The notes beneath the pieces were generated by a model. That model was not told where the DNA came from. It searched no databases and saw only the letters and a program-made list of their open reading frames with translations. Of a stretch of 35,168 bases of DNA, positions 1-6,120 are shown in pieces; position 1 is the stretch's first letter; every line of letters starts with the position of its first letter. This stretch comes from a virus. Location: positions 1 to 35,168 of the IMG/VR virus record IMGVR_UViG_3300048554_000260. One strand, written 5' to 3'. The translations under genes were made by a program, and so were the position numbers.

Positions 1-127
1 TGTCTCCTTGACTAGTTTGCCGAAAATTTAAAAGCATATGGCGGTATCTGGAGAGTTTGCAGCTCCCCGTAACCGTAACCCCATACGCCGCTCTTTTGCG
101 CCGTCGCATATTGCTCAAGCGCGTACT
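1..127. repeat. Terminal direct repeat, left copy (circular-contig overlap)
   Basis: These 127 bases recur exactly at 35042-35168 in the same orientation. A perfect end-to-end repeat of exactly 127 bases is what an assembler with k=127 leaves when it closes a circle, so the genome unit is 35,041 bp and this stretch is written twice. A real phage terminal repeat cannot be excluded from sequence alone, but the repeat lies inside the exonuclease gene and its length fits the assembly explanation. Confidence 0.95.
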
Positions 128-803
128 TAACCGCCGCGTTGCCCTCTTCGAGCGTGCGCCAGTCGAGTTCGTATACTCCCACTGCGTAGGGAGCCTCCTT
201 ACCTACCGCAATAAATATGAACCGGTCAATCTCGACCCCGTTCAACGTCATTACACGTCGGTAAAACTGATCTTGTATGTGGTAGCCGAAGTTGGCCACC
301 TGACGGGCAAAGCCTTCTGGGCTCGGATCAACTGTCGTCTTCAAGTCGATCAGCGCCGCAATGTCCTTACGCCACCCGTCTGGGCGTGATCGTATGTCTA
401 CGTTGTAAATGCTGTCATGCGCGAAGACGCTTGCCTCAACCGCCAGATCTCCTGACAGCAAGTCTGCGGCAGCCGGATTGCTTCGCACCGCCTCCGCCAT
501 TTTGACGGCCTGCCTGTAGTCTGCGTCCGTCAGCAATACTGCGCCCTCTGCGTCGGCTTTCTCTTTTAAGCTTGTCCACTCCTTGCCTCGTCGCGTCTCA
601 GGACCACACCAGACGCTCTTCTTGAGATGTGGCTCAAGCGTTAGCGTGTGGACAGCCGTGCCAATGTCAAAGGCGTGGCTATGCTTGTACTCGCCGTACT
701 TAAAGTGTGCCAATGATTTCATGGCAATTGTCTTGGCGCCAGACGCGCTCAGAGCGTCACTGAGGTGGTACTCGGCGTTTGACATTGTATTATTGATACT
801 CAC
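12..803 (-). CDS. RecE/Cas4-like PD-(D/E)XK exonuclease
   Basis: 263 aa. Predicted 5'-3' dsDNA exonuclease of the exodeoxyribonuclease VIII-like group (DUF3799 type), supplying 3' single strands for recombination in the host cytoplasm. Visible motifs in order: GTAVHTL with His52, VEAS with Glu123, RPDG with Asp142, DLKTT with Asp153 and Lys155, and GYHIQDQFY at 173-181 (the Y-x3-Q helix). This is the full H...E...D...DxK...Q set expected of the family. The GTG start at 803 overlaps the TGA of the resolvase gene (GTGA) and has a GGAGG-rich ribosome site; an ATG at 785 is an alternative. On the circle the next gene downstream is the ssDNA-binding candidate at 35038, 14 bp away, which fits a recombination pair. 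Confidence 0.85.
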   Translation of the reverse strand: MSINNTMSNAEYHLSDALSASGAKTIAMKSLAHFKYGEYKHSHAFDIGTAVHTLTLEPHLKKSVWCGPETRRGKEWTSLKEKADAEGAVLLTDADYRQAVKMAEAVRSNPAAADLLSGDLAVEASVFAHDSIYNVDIRSRPDGWRKDIAALIDLKTTVDPSPEGFARQVANFGYHIQDQFYRRVMTLNGVEIDRFIFIAVGKEAPYAVGVYELDWRTLEEGNAAVKYALEQYATAQKSGVWGYGYGELQTLQIPPYAFKFSAN

Positions 804-1255
804 GTTCTCCCCCTCCCGTAGAGAGCAATAAGTAGCGCCTCGGCGCGGTGCTCGTCTTTCTTCCGTTTAAGATCCGACGCCAACATCGGAAACCATTGCT
901 GCGCGAGCCTACGGGCTGCGTCTTTATCTTTCGGCAGGTTTAAGCTGCGCTTCCAGTTGTTTGGAGTTACAAGCGTATACGGGGCTCGGCTTAACGCCGC
1001 TGTCGTGACGATCTGCCCGAAGCCAAAACCAAGCTTAAACGTAGAGCTAACGCCCTGCTTTGGCATCGCCTGTTGGCGTTCAATGTAAATGTGGTCTACA
1101 TCTGCGCTTGTTAATATGTCCATCAGTGCAACGACGTCTACACCGCCTTCGCTGTACACTGGCAAGTCGTGAACTTCCTGCCAGTCGTCTCCGACTAGCG
1201 CGACACCGCCCGTGCGGTAGCCGCAATCAATCCCCAATGTTAATGCTGAACTCAT
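800..1255 (-). CDS. RuvC-like Holliday-junction resolvase
   Basis: 151 aa. Predicted RNase H-fold endonuclease of the RuvC/phage resolvase type, cutting branched DNA left by recombination or replication before packaging. Acidic residues sit where expected: Asp10 in TLGIDCG, Glu59 in YIERQ, and Asp134/Glu139 in KDEHRAEALLIA near the C-terminus. Length is close to bacterial RuvC (about 170 aa). The ATG at 1255 lies inside the end of the 54-aa gene (29-bp overlap) and the stop overlaps the exonuclease start, so all three are probably co-translated. Family assignment rests on the motif pattern. Confidence 0.85.
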   Translation of the reverse strand: MSSALTLGIDCGYRTGGVALVGDDWQEVHDLPVYSEGGVDVVALMDILTSADVDHIYIERQQAMPKQGVSSTFKLGFGFGQIVTTAALSRAPYTLVTPNNWKRSLNLPKDKDAARRLAQQWFPMLASDLKRKKDEHRAEALLIALYGRGRT

Positions 1256-1391
1256 GCCCTTTGTCCCTTCCGTATTTTATTATTAACATCTCGATAAGTT
1301 GGGACTGGCTCATTCTTAAATTCTCACAATCCTTGCAAAGAAAGTCGTAAACTTCCTTGCGTAACCTCGGACCGATTTGTTTTAGTTCCAT
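1227..1391 (-). CDS. Small ribbon-helix-helix-like protein (54 aa), candidate repressor
   Basis: 54-aa ORF with ATG at 1389-1391 and TGA at 1227-1229. It begins MELKQIGPRLRKEVYDFL and continues with NLRMSQSQLIEMLIIKYG. A short basic N-terminal strand followed by two helices and the S-Q-S-Q-L-I turn resembles Arc/CopG ribbon-helix-helix DNA-binding proteins, which dimerise and bind tandem short sites. A CGGAG ribosome site lies 7 nt before ATG and overlaps a GTTAAC half-site at 1394-1399. It overlaps the resolvase start by 29 bp. Its size and its position behind a phased array of GTTAAC sites suggest an autoregulated repressor. The fold call is by eye; it could instead be an unrelated small helical protein. 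Confidence 0.6.
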   Translation of the reverse strand: MELKQIGPRLRKEVYDFLCKDCENLRMSQSQLIEMLIIKYGRDKGHEFSINIGD

Positions 1392-1393
1392 TT

Positions 1394-1432
1394 GTTAACT
1401 CCGTTTTTTCTTAGTGTTAACTCGTTGTTAAA
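1394..1432. promoter_or_regulatory. Phased GTTAAC operator array before the 54-aa gene
   Basis: GTTAAC at 1394-1399, GTTAAC at 1416-1421 and GTTAAA at 1427-1432 fall on one 11-bp register (start positions 1394, 1416, 1427; the 1405 slot is empty). The 1416-1432 pair has the same GTTAAC-N5-GTTAAC layout found at 1815, 6121 and 27032. The 1394 half-site lies between start codon and ribosome site of the leftward 54-aa gene. I see no convincing promoter here, so the site may act on transcripts started at 1802-1831. Confidence 0.6.
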
Positions 1433-1450
1433 AAGAAAGCAAGAGATGTC

Positions 1451-1783
1451 TTATTTACAATTTACACAGATAGCGACGGTATATCTAAGTCCGTGATGCA
1501 CAATAGCCATTCCGATTACAGATGTTTTGTTTGGGTTCCCAATGGAGCGAGATTTTTTAAAATATTCGTCTCCTTTGTTAATATTGCAGCCGCAGCAATC
1601 GCATTTATAACTTTTACAAGCTTTTAATGTTTTTGGCTTGCTTTTTGCTTTTTGAACTTCAACGCCAGACTGCAAAGAGCTTCCCCATAAATTCATTGCT
1701 TCAATTGCTGCGTCTTGAGCACTAGATGCTGTGAATATTCCTGATAATTTTCCGTCTACTGATGCTACGTTGAAATTTGCCAT
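1451..1783 (-). CDS. Small zinc-finger protein, first gene of leftward early unit
   Basis: 110 aa from the ATG at 1783, chosen because AGAGGA lies just upstream; the frame stays open 13 codons further but without a site. The N-terminal half has no recognised domain. The C-terminal half carries C56, C61-x-C63, C64-x-C66, the segment INKGDEYF, then C106-V-N-C109, the pattern of a treble-clef or short zinc ribbon (CxxC...G-E-x-Y...CxxC). It is first in the leftward unit, directly behind the duplicated promoter-operator at 1802-1831, so it should be made early. A host-takeover or regulatory role is possible, but the function is unknown. Confidence 0.75.
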   Translation of the reverse strand: MANFNVASVDGKLSGIFTASSAQDAAIEAMNLWGSSLQSGVEVQKAKSKPKTLKACKSYKCDCCGCNINKGDEYFKKSRSIGNPNKTSVIGMAIVHHGLRYTVAICVNCK

Positions 1784-1801
1784 TTGATCCTCTGTTGATT
1801 C

Positions 1802-1831
1802 GTTATATATATAAGTTAACAAAATGTTAAC
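1802..1831 (-). promoter_or_regulatory. Early leftward promoter with GTTAAC-N5-GTTAAC operator
   Basis: Read leftward: TTAACA (1830-1825) as -35, 17-bp spacer, TATAAC (1807-1802) as -10. The -35 lies inside the operator GTTAACATTTTGTTAAC (1831-1815 on the minus strand). The 17-bp operator is identical, on the opposite strand, to 27032-27048, and similarity continues through the -10 and ribosome site. The element also lies between divergent genes, so it may influence the rightward lysis unit as well. Confidence 0.7.
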
Positions 1832-1880
1832 ACATACACAAGCCCCTTTGAGTAATTAAATTATTGTGGTAAAAGTAATT

Positions 1881-2117
1881 ATGGAATTATCTTTGGATAT
1901 GTTTGATAGCGTCATGCGTTGGGTCGTTCTGCCATTAGCAGGCGTGCTTATTTACGTATACAATCGACAGAATCAGCATCACACTGACATCGAGGTTTTG
2001 AAGGCGCAACATGAGGCCAATAAAATTGCATCCGACCGCGAGATGAAAGAGATGAAAGATACCATTAAAGCAATTTTCAACAAACTAGACACTATTGAGC
2101 AAGCACTGAGAAAATAA
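1881..2117 (+). CDS. Small membrane-anchored coiled-coil protein
   Basis: 78 aa from ATG 1881, or 83 aa from GTG 1866; neither start has a strong ribosome site. One N-terminal membrane helix (about residues 11-27, MRWVVLPLAGVLIYVY) is followed by a polar helix rich in charged residues and ending in TIEQALRK, likely a coiled coil facing one side of the inner membrane. The size and layout resemble accessory lysis proteins such as XhlA-type or holin-modulating proteins. It is the first gene of the rightward lysis unit, and its TAA overlaps the next ATG (TAATG). Confidence 0.65.
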   Translation: MELSLDMFDSVMRWVVLPLAGVLIYVYNRQNQHHTDIEVLKAQHEANKIASDREMKEMKDTIKAIFNKLDTIEQALRK

Positions 2118-2278
2118 TGCTTATGGTTCTGGTCTATGTGGGGTACGCGCTGATGCTTACTCCATATGGGCCAGTTGACGTTAAAGTGTGTGTTTATAAA
2201 CCCTTAGAAAATGTGTATACTAGGAAGGTGATTTACCACCTCCCGTGGCAGATCTGTGCAACGTATAGGAATGTCTGA
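2117..2278 (+). CDS. Tiny exported two-cysteine protein (53 aa)
   Basis: 53-aa ORF linked by TAATG to the gene before and TGATG to the gene after, which strongly suggests translational coupling. Residues 1-16 are hydrophobic (MLMVLVYVGYALMLTP) and could be a signal peptide or anchor; the rest is short with Cys25 and Cys47. The gene at 2764 is also 53 aa with a hydrophobic start and cysteines 20 residues apart, and the protein at 5190 has the same plan. There is no lipobox. Possibly a periplasmic disulphide-bonded micro-protein; function unknown. Confidence 0.65.
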   Translation: MLMVLVYVGYALMLTPYGPVDVKVCVYKPLENVYTRKVIYHLPWQICATYRNV

Positions 2279-2763
2279 TGGATCCGGTTACAATTAGTGG
2301 ATGCGTAGCTCTCGCCACTGGCAGTTTTAAGGCGCTCAAGGGCGCAATTTCCGCCGGCGAGGATCTAGGAAAAATGGCCGGCCAACTAAATCAGTGGGGC
2401 AAAGCGTTCTCAGATTTTACAGAGCTTCAACGGCGTGAGGAGAACCCTCCATTTTGGAAAAAGACGTTCAAAGGTAGCGACGAGGAAAACGCGATCTTAC
2501 TCTGGAATAATGAGCGTAAATTCAAGGAAATGCGAGAATCCTTAAAAAATGAAATCAGTTTTATGTACGGACCGAGCGCGTGGAAGGAAGTCTTGGCCAT
2601 CGAGGCGCAGCAACGCAAAAGGCGCAAGGATGAGTTATATCGTAAGCAGGAGCAAATAGACGCCATGATTAACTTTGCTATTGGCGCCGTAATTTTTGCT
2701 ATTAGTGGCGGCATTTTGTTTGCAGGCTTTTACTTTTTAGGCAAATGGCAGGGTAGGTGGTAG
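2278..2763 (+). CDS. Tail-anchored membrane protein, unknown function
   Basis: 161 aa. The N-terminus is small-residue rich (MDPVTISGCVALATGSFKALKGAI) and amphipathic. The middle is strongly charged and helical, and a single membrane helix lies near the C-terminus (about 130-154, INFAIGAVIFAISGGILFAGFYFL). Such a tail-anchored layout fits a protein in the inner membrane with a cytoplasmic body. It sits in the lysis unit between two 53-aa exported proteins, with an AGGA ribosome site and TGATG coupling. It could be a lysis timer, a superinfection-exclusion protein or a virion membrane protein; nothing in the sequence decides. Confidence 0.75.
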   Translation: MDPVTISGCVALATGSFKALKGAISAGEDLGKMAGQLNQWGKAFSDFTELQRREENPPFWKKTFKGSDEENAILLWNNERKFKEMRESLKNEISFMYGPSAWKEVLAIEAQQRKRRKDELYRKQEQIDAMINFAIGAVIFAISGGILFAGFYFLGKWQGRW

Positions 2764-2925
2764 ATGTGGGTTTTGCTTTGGGTGCAGTTATCGGCAAGTG
2801 CGTTTGAGCACTATCATATTGGCAGCTACACCAAGCAAGAAGTGTGTGAGATTGCCAAAGAAGAAGCTAAGGTTCTTGTTACAAGCGATAAATCAAAAGT
2901 GGTATGCATTAAAATAGAACTGTGA
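2764..2925 (+). CDS. Tiny exported two-cysteine protein (53 aa), second copy type
   Basis: 53-aa ORF whose ATG directly abuts the stop of the previous gene (TAGATG), with AGGTGG upstream. Residues 1-13 (MWVLLWVQLSASA) look like a short signal peptide with A-x-A before the cleavage region. The mature part has Cys28 and Cys48 and the segment GSYTKQEVCEIAKEEA. Length, hydrophobic start and cysteine spacing match the gene at 2117, although identity outside these features is low. Its end overlaps the next tiny gene (GTGA). Confidence 0.65.
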   Translation: MWVLLWVQLSASAFEHYHIGSYTKQEVCEIAKEEAKVLVTSDKSKVVCIKIEL

Positions 2926-3035
2926 TTGTAGTCGAGCGGCGAGCTAAATACATAATATATGACAAATTGGGAAAAGTTGTTATAATTACAAGAGATAAAC
3001 GAATAGCAATTGCATATGCGAGGGCAAAGAAATGA
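2922..3035 (+). CDS. Tiny basic protein (37 aa)
   Basis: 37-aa ORF starting at GTG 2922, overlapping the previous stop as GTGA and ending in a TGA that overlaps the next ATG (ATGA). The product ends in RDKRIAIAYARAKK and alternates hydrophobic and basic residues (KYIIYDKLGKVVIITRDKR), which suggests a beta hairpin plus helix. The double 4-bp overlaps and the exact filling of the space between two coupled genes are the evidence; there is no strong ribosome site. If not a gene, it is a 100-bp leader for the next gene. Confidence 0.5.
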   Translation: MIVVERRAKYIIYDKLGKVVIITRDKRIAIAYARAKK

Positions 3036-3379
3036 CAGAGTTTAGTAAAGCCGATTTGAATAATAATGGCGTTATAGAGCGTGCTGAGTGGAACAAGATA
3101 GCCTTGGAAGATCGTAGGCTTGAGATGATTGACAGAGACTTAAAGCGCAATGCGGAGCGTAGATTCACTGCATTTGCTTTAATGGGTATGCTGATCTATC
3201 CGTTCATTATCTTACTGGCTTCAGTGCTTGGATTTGATAAAGCGGCAAGTTTAATCACAGATATTGCTAGCGTATACGTTATTGCTGCAAGTGGTGTGGT
3301 AGCTGCATTCATGGGCTTCAATGCCTACAGCGCAAAGGCTGAAACTAAGAAGGCTAGTATAAAGATGGAGGATGAATAA
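3032..3379 (+). CDS. EF-hand membrane protein of the lysis cassette
   Basis: 115 aa with GAGGG ribosome site. Residues 8-19 form a textbook 12-residue EF-hand loop: Asp8, Asn10, Asn12, Gly13, Ile15 and Glu19 at positions 1, 3, 5, 6, 8 and 12. A basic/acidic helix (20-44) leads into two membrane helices (about 45-67 and 73-97) and a charged C-terminal tail. Two-helix small membrane proteins in lysis cassettes are commonly holins or antiholins, and this one directly precedes a GTA-type holin. I infer an inner-membrane lysis protein whose N-terminus may bind Ca2+. Known holin families do not require an EF-hand, so calcium dependence is a hypothesis. Confidence 0.75.
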   Translation: MTEFSKADLNNNGVIERAEWNKIALEDRRLEMIDRDLKRNAERRFTAFALMGMLIYPFIILLASVLGFDKAASLITDIASVYVIAASGVVAAFMGFNAYSAKAETKKASIKMEDE

Positions 3380-3765
3380 TGCTACAGTCACTGATAGGGC
3401 CAATTACTGAGTTAGCAGGTGGTTGGCTAAAGGGCAAAGCAGATGCACAAGCAGCAAATGCTAACCTAAAGTTAGTAGAGGCTGAAGCCAAAGCTACCAT
3501 TATGAAGTCTGCTGCGACGAGCGAAGCTGAGTGGGAAAAGCTCATGGCTCAAGGAACCATGAACTCGTGGAAAGATGAGTACCTAGTAATTCTTTTCAGC
3601 ATCCCATTGATCTTAGTGTTTACTGGTGAATGGGGCCGTACAGTCGTTGCAGAGGGGTTCACAGCTCTGGAACAGATGCCTGAGTGGTATCAGTATACTT
3701 TAGGTGTAATCGTAGCCAGTAGCTTTGCTGTGCGCTCTGCTACAAAATTCTTTGGGAAAAAATAA
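3379..3765 (+). CDS. GTA-type 3TM holin
   Basis: 128 aa. An N-terminal amphipathic segment (LIGPITELAGGWLKGKADA) and an Ala/Glu-rich helix are followed by NSWKDEYLVILFSIPLILVF (62-81) and TLGVIVASSFAVRSATKFF (107-125). This W-x-DE-Y motif before the membrane helices is typical of the three-helix holin family described from alphaproteobacterial gene transfer agents (PF11351). It permeabilises the inner membrane so that the cytoplasmic endolysin can reach the cell wall. It has a GGAGG site and TAATG coupling to both neighbours, two genes before the endolysin. Confidence 0.8.
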   Translation: MLQSLIGPITELAGGWLKGKADAQAANANLKLVEAEAKATIMKSAATSEAEWEKLMAQGTMNSWKDEYLVILFSIPLILVFTGEWGRTVVAEGFTALEQMPEWYQYTLGVIVASSFAVRSATKFFGKK

Positions 3766-4034
3766 TGACAGATTTAAAAGTACCTCTAGCGCTTGTTGTG
3801 GCAATCATCATGCAGACGGTGGGCGGCGTGTGGTGGATTAGTAGCCAAATGCACAAGATTTATCACCTAGAAGATCAAGTTAAAGAAAACGCAGTTTGGA
3901 TAGACCAACTATACGGCGATACCGAAGCCCTCGTTAAGTTTGCAGAATTCACAGAAAATAAGTGGGCAGAAAGCTACGAAGCAGATGGCTACACGAGGCA
4001 ATGGGGAACAAAGGCAGTGGAGAAAGACCAATGA
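3765..4034 (+). CDS. Membrane-anchored spanin-like protein
   Basis: 89 aa with one N-terminal membrane helix (about 6-26, VPLALVVAIIMQTVGGVWWIS), then a periplasmic helix with heptad spacing (MHKIYHLEDQVKENAVWIDQLY) and an acidic tail. Between holin and endolysin this is the place and shape of an inner-membrane spanin (i-spanin, Rz-like). I see no partner lipoprotein (o-spanin) in another frame. The stop overlaps the endolysin start (ATGA). A holin accessory protein is the alternative. Confidence 0.6.
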   Translation: MTDLKVPLALVVAIIMQTVGGVWWISSQMHKIYHLEDQVKENAVWIDQLYGDTEALVKFAEFTENKWAESYEADGYTRQWGTKAVEKDQ

Positions 4035-4648
4035 GCGACGCACTAAAGCTTCTACAGGAGAAGTGTGGCGCAACGCCTGATGGTTCATTTGGCCCTAACA
4101 CTGCCAGAGCTATTGCACAGCATTATGAGCTCGCACCAGAGCGCGGAGCGCACCTAATTGGCCAAGTGATACACGAGAGCGGTTCTTTTCGCTATGTTCG
4201 GGAGAATTTAAGCTACTCTGTGGAGGCTCTGATGAAGGTGTGGCCGAGCCGCTTCCCTAGTCCGGCAGAGGCAGAGCCATACGCACGCAATCCGAAGAAG
4301 TTAGCTGAAAAAGTTTACTCGGGTCGGATGGGTAATGTTGAGGGGTCTGGCGACGCCTCCAAATTTATAGGTCGAGGATTTTTACAATTAACCGGTAAAA
4401 ATAACTACTCTGCCTTTGCCAATGATATGCGTATTCCGGAGATCTTAAACGATCCATCCTTGGTTGAGAAGGAATACGCCTTCGATACAGCAATATGGTT
4501 CTTCGATAAGAACGGCTTGTTTAAGCTTGCCGACGAAGGCGTAAACGATCAGGTAATTAAGAAAATTACTAAGCGCGTTAACGGTGGCTATACTGGCCTC
4601 GACCATCGGAATAAAGAAACTAAAAAAGTCTACCAATGGCTTAGTTAG
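4031..4648 (+). CDS. GH19-type endolysin (chitinase-like muramidase)
   Basis: 205 aa from ATG 4031, which has GTGGAG 8 nt upstream and overlaps the previous stop; the longer open frame from 3962 is rejected. Residues 5-33 (LLQEKCGATPDGSFGPNTARAI) resemble a short peptidoglycan-binding repeat. The catalytic domain shows IHESGSF with Glu49, GRGFLQLTGKNNY at 114-126 (the GH19 substrate-binding signature), and a C-terminal TKRVNGG. It cleaves the glycan of the cell wall. There is no signal peptide, so it needs the holin. It ends 4 bp inside the convergent leftward gene. Confidence 0.9.
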   Translation: MSDALKLLQEKCGATPDGSFGPNTARAIAQHYELAPERGAHLIGQVIHESGSFRYVRENLSYSVEALMKVWPSRFPSPAEAEPYARNPKKLAEKVYSGRMGNVEGSGDASKFIGRGFLQLTGKNNYSAFANDMRIPEILNDPSLVEKEYAFDTAIWFFDKNGLFKLADEGVNDQVIKKITKRVNGGYTGLDHRNKETKKVYQWLS

Positions 4649-4857
4649 GTGTTATCAGGGTCGATGCTCATCGACTCAACGCCACGCTTAATCATCTCTT
4701 TGTGCATTGTAGCGCACGCATCAATCAGGCCAATGTAAGCTCTGACGAAGGCTTCCATCTCGTGATCGCCACGCATCCAACGATCCTGCGGCAACCCTCT
4801 TTTGGCTCTATCAATAATTTTTTCTGCTATCTCAAAATAATTAGGTATTTCGTTCAT
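4645..4857 (-). CDS. Small helical protein, last gene of accessory unit
   Basis: 70 aa from ATG 4857 (MNEIPNYFEIAEKI), preceded by an A/G-rich stretch with AGAAG. It is predicted mostly helical and has a G-D-H-E-M-E-A-F-V-R-A-Y core. No domain is recognised. It overlaps the end of the HNH gene by 17 bp and meets the endolysin gene tail to tail with a 4-bp overlap, leaving no room for a terminator between the convergent units. Confidence 0.6.
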   Translation of the reverse strand: MNEIPNYFEIAEKIIDRAKRGLPQDRWMRGDHEMEAFVRAYIGLIDACATMHKEMIKRGVESMSIDPDNT

Positions 4858-5200
4858 TCTTCTTTCTTTCGTTCCAGTGATGCACTCTGTGGCAGTTCGG
4901 GCAAAGAGGTATACACTTCTTAACTTCCTCATATGCTCTTGAATACTGGCCCTGATTTACAAAAGTGCTTACCTCAGTTTCTTTAATTTCTCCGTCCTTG
5001 TGGTGGAAGTCTATTAGCGCAGGGTGCTTTATTCCGCACTCACTGCAACTAAAAGTAGACTTGTATTCCAACCACTTGAGATGTCGCTTGCGTTTGTTCT
5101 TCTTATTACTCGCAATGACTCTTTCTCTGTTTTTTAAATACCACTTCCTCCCGTATTCCCTTTGGTATTCTTTCCTCCTTTGAGGATCTTTAATTGCCAT
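4841..5200 (-). CDS. HNH endonuclease (small, zinc-binding)
   Basis: 119 aa from ATG 5200. A basic N-terminus (QRRKEYQREYGRKWYLKNRE) is followed by C52-S-E-C55, the catalytic FHHKDG with His66-His67, and C100-P-N-C103-H-R-V-H-H. This is the CxxC...HH...CxxC layout of phage free-standing HNH nucleases. It may be a homing endonuclease or a packaging/recombination helper. Its start lies inside the end of the exported-protein gene (11-bp overlap) and a CGGAG site is very close to ATG, so the exact start is uncertain. Confidence 0.85.
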   Translation of the reverse strand: MAIKDPQRRKEYQREYGRKWYLKNRERVIASNKKNKRKRHLKWLEYKSTFSCSECGIKHPALIDFHHKDGEIKETEVSTFVNQGQYSRAYEEVKKCIPLCPNCHRVHHWNERKKNERNT

Positions 5201-5417
5201 ACTCCGGTCGTACCCTCGGCTTAATGATGTCCTTAGACATAACATTAGTGCCTTTACAGTACAAGATTACCGTATCGTAATGCGGCTCAAACGTGTCAAA
5301 CATTGCCTCTTTGCTGTAGCTACAGGCGTCATAACTTGGAAAAACGATGTTATGTGTCACCTGTTCTCCTTCGACGAAATAACTTAGCATCATAAATGTG
5401 TAGAACGTCTTAATCAT
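5190..5417 (-). CDS. Small exported two-cysteine protein (75 aa)
   Basis: 75 aa with a good GGAGGG ribosome site. The N-terminus (MIKTFYTFMMLSYFVEG) is a likely signal peptide; the mature part has F-P-S-Y-D-A-C32 and L-Y-C54. The C-x21-C spacing and small size match the two 53-aa proteins of the lysis unit. It is probably exported and disulphide-bonded in the periplasm. Function unknown; an envelope effect such as exclusion or receptor masking is possible. It overlaps the HTH gene by ATGA. Confidence 0.7.
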   Translation of the reverse strand: MIKTFYTFMMLSYFVEGEQVTHNIVFPSYDACSYSKEAMFDTFEPHYDTVILYCKGTNVMSKDIIKPRVRPEYGN

Positions 5418-5737
5418 TTTCTACCCTCCTTCTTGATACCATGCCTCTTAATCGCAGAGTTTATCGCGGCATCCGTTTTATTTAGAATTGTTGCAATTTC
5501 GCTGACGCTAATACCCTTGGCCAACATCAGCTTTATCTTGTTGGCATACGCAGTCATTGGCCGCGCCTTCCAACTGTGAGCGCCGCCTACAGCGCCGCTC
5601 TTTTGACCTGCCTTTACGCGGTCCATTGTTCCAAAGCCCCACTTTCTAGCGGCTGCTTCGCTTTCTGCTTTTGCGTATTTACGCATAACTGGCAATACTT
5701 TGTACCAGTCGTATTCGTTGGCCCTTATTTTTACCAT
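5414..5737 (-). CDS. Helix-turn-helix protein, putative regulator
   Basis: 107 aa. The C-terminal part (about 66-101) contains MLAKGISVSEIATILNKTDAAINSAIKRHGI, a convincing helix-turn-helix with Gly75 and Ile/Val positions as in GcrA/SinR-like or resolvase-type HTHs. The N-terminal 60 residues are basic and have no recognised domain. It could regulate phage genes, and is an alternative candidate to the 54-aa protein as the binder of the GTTAAC sites, one of which precedes its own unit. Confidence 0.75.
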   Translation of the reverse strand: MVKIRANEYDWYKVLPVMRKYAKAESEAAARKWGFGTMDRVKAGQKSGAVGGAHSWKARPMTAYANKIKLMLAKGISVSEIATILNKTDAAINSAIKRHGIKKEGRK

Positions 5738-5931
5738 TTTAAATTCATCTTCTCTTTTAATATTGAAACGAGAGAGAGCATTTCGTTGCTGTCGTGGTAT
5801 CTTAAAGAGCCTGACGCCTTCTGATCGAGCTTCATTACCTCAATCTTACGCTCGAGGCGGTTGATAATTGGAGCCACTTCTTGCATGTTAACCACGGACG
5901 GCCCCATAATATTAATATCCCACTTTGTCAT
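5731..5931 (-). CDS. Small helical protein, unknown
   Basis: 66 aa with an AGGAGG ribosome site. Residues 17-66 form one long charged helix (EVAPIINRLERKIEVMKLDQ, then SLVSILKEKMNLKW). No domain recognised. It overlaps the HTH gene start by 7 bp and is overlapped 20 bp by the zinc-finger gene upstream, consistent with a compact co-translated unit. Confidence 0.65.
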   Translation of the reverse strand: MTKWDINIMGPSVVNMQEVAPIINRLERKIEVMKLDQKASGSLRYHDSNEMLSLVSILKEKMNLKW

Positions 5932-6097
5932 TTAAACCTCCTATAATGACACAATCGTATCCAGTGCCCATGCACCAACGGCACGCGCTAACTGTCTGGA
6001 CATCTTTGTCTACAACTTGAGAGTAATCCCACTCCCAATTTTTACCTTCGCCACGGCATACGCGGCAGCTATTAGTTTCATCGATTATTGCTTGCAT
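5912..6097 (-). CDS. DnaJ-like mini zinc-finger protein (61 aa)
   Basis: 61 aa with AAGGAGG ribosome site. Two half-motifs, C11-R-V-C14-R-G-E-G and C39-R-W-C42-M-G-T-G, are the CxxCxGxG repeats of a DnaJ-type zinc-binding module, here as a free-standing single finger. Such mini-proteins in phages may bind protein or act as adaptors; the role is unknown. It is the first gene of the leftward accessory unit, directly downstream of the operator at 6121-6137. Confidence 0.75.
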   Translation of the reverse strand: MQAIIDETNSCRVCRGEGKNWEWDYSQVVDKDVQTVSACRWCMGTGYDCVIIGGLNDKVGY

Positions 6098-6120
6098 GTT
6101 TTCCTCCTTGTGCTCTTACT

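Noticed and set aside
1-127. 127-bp ends as a genuine phage direct terminal repeat
   Set aside because: Length equals a common maximal assembly k-mer and the repeat lies inside a gene without special sequence; an assembly overlap is the simpler explanation.
4660-4675. GTCGATG / CATCGAC inverted repeat as bidirectional terminator of lysis and accessory units
   Set aside because: Loop of only 2 nt, no T-run on either side and inside a coding frame; likely coincidence.
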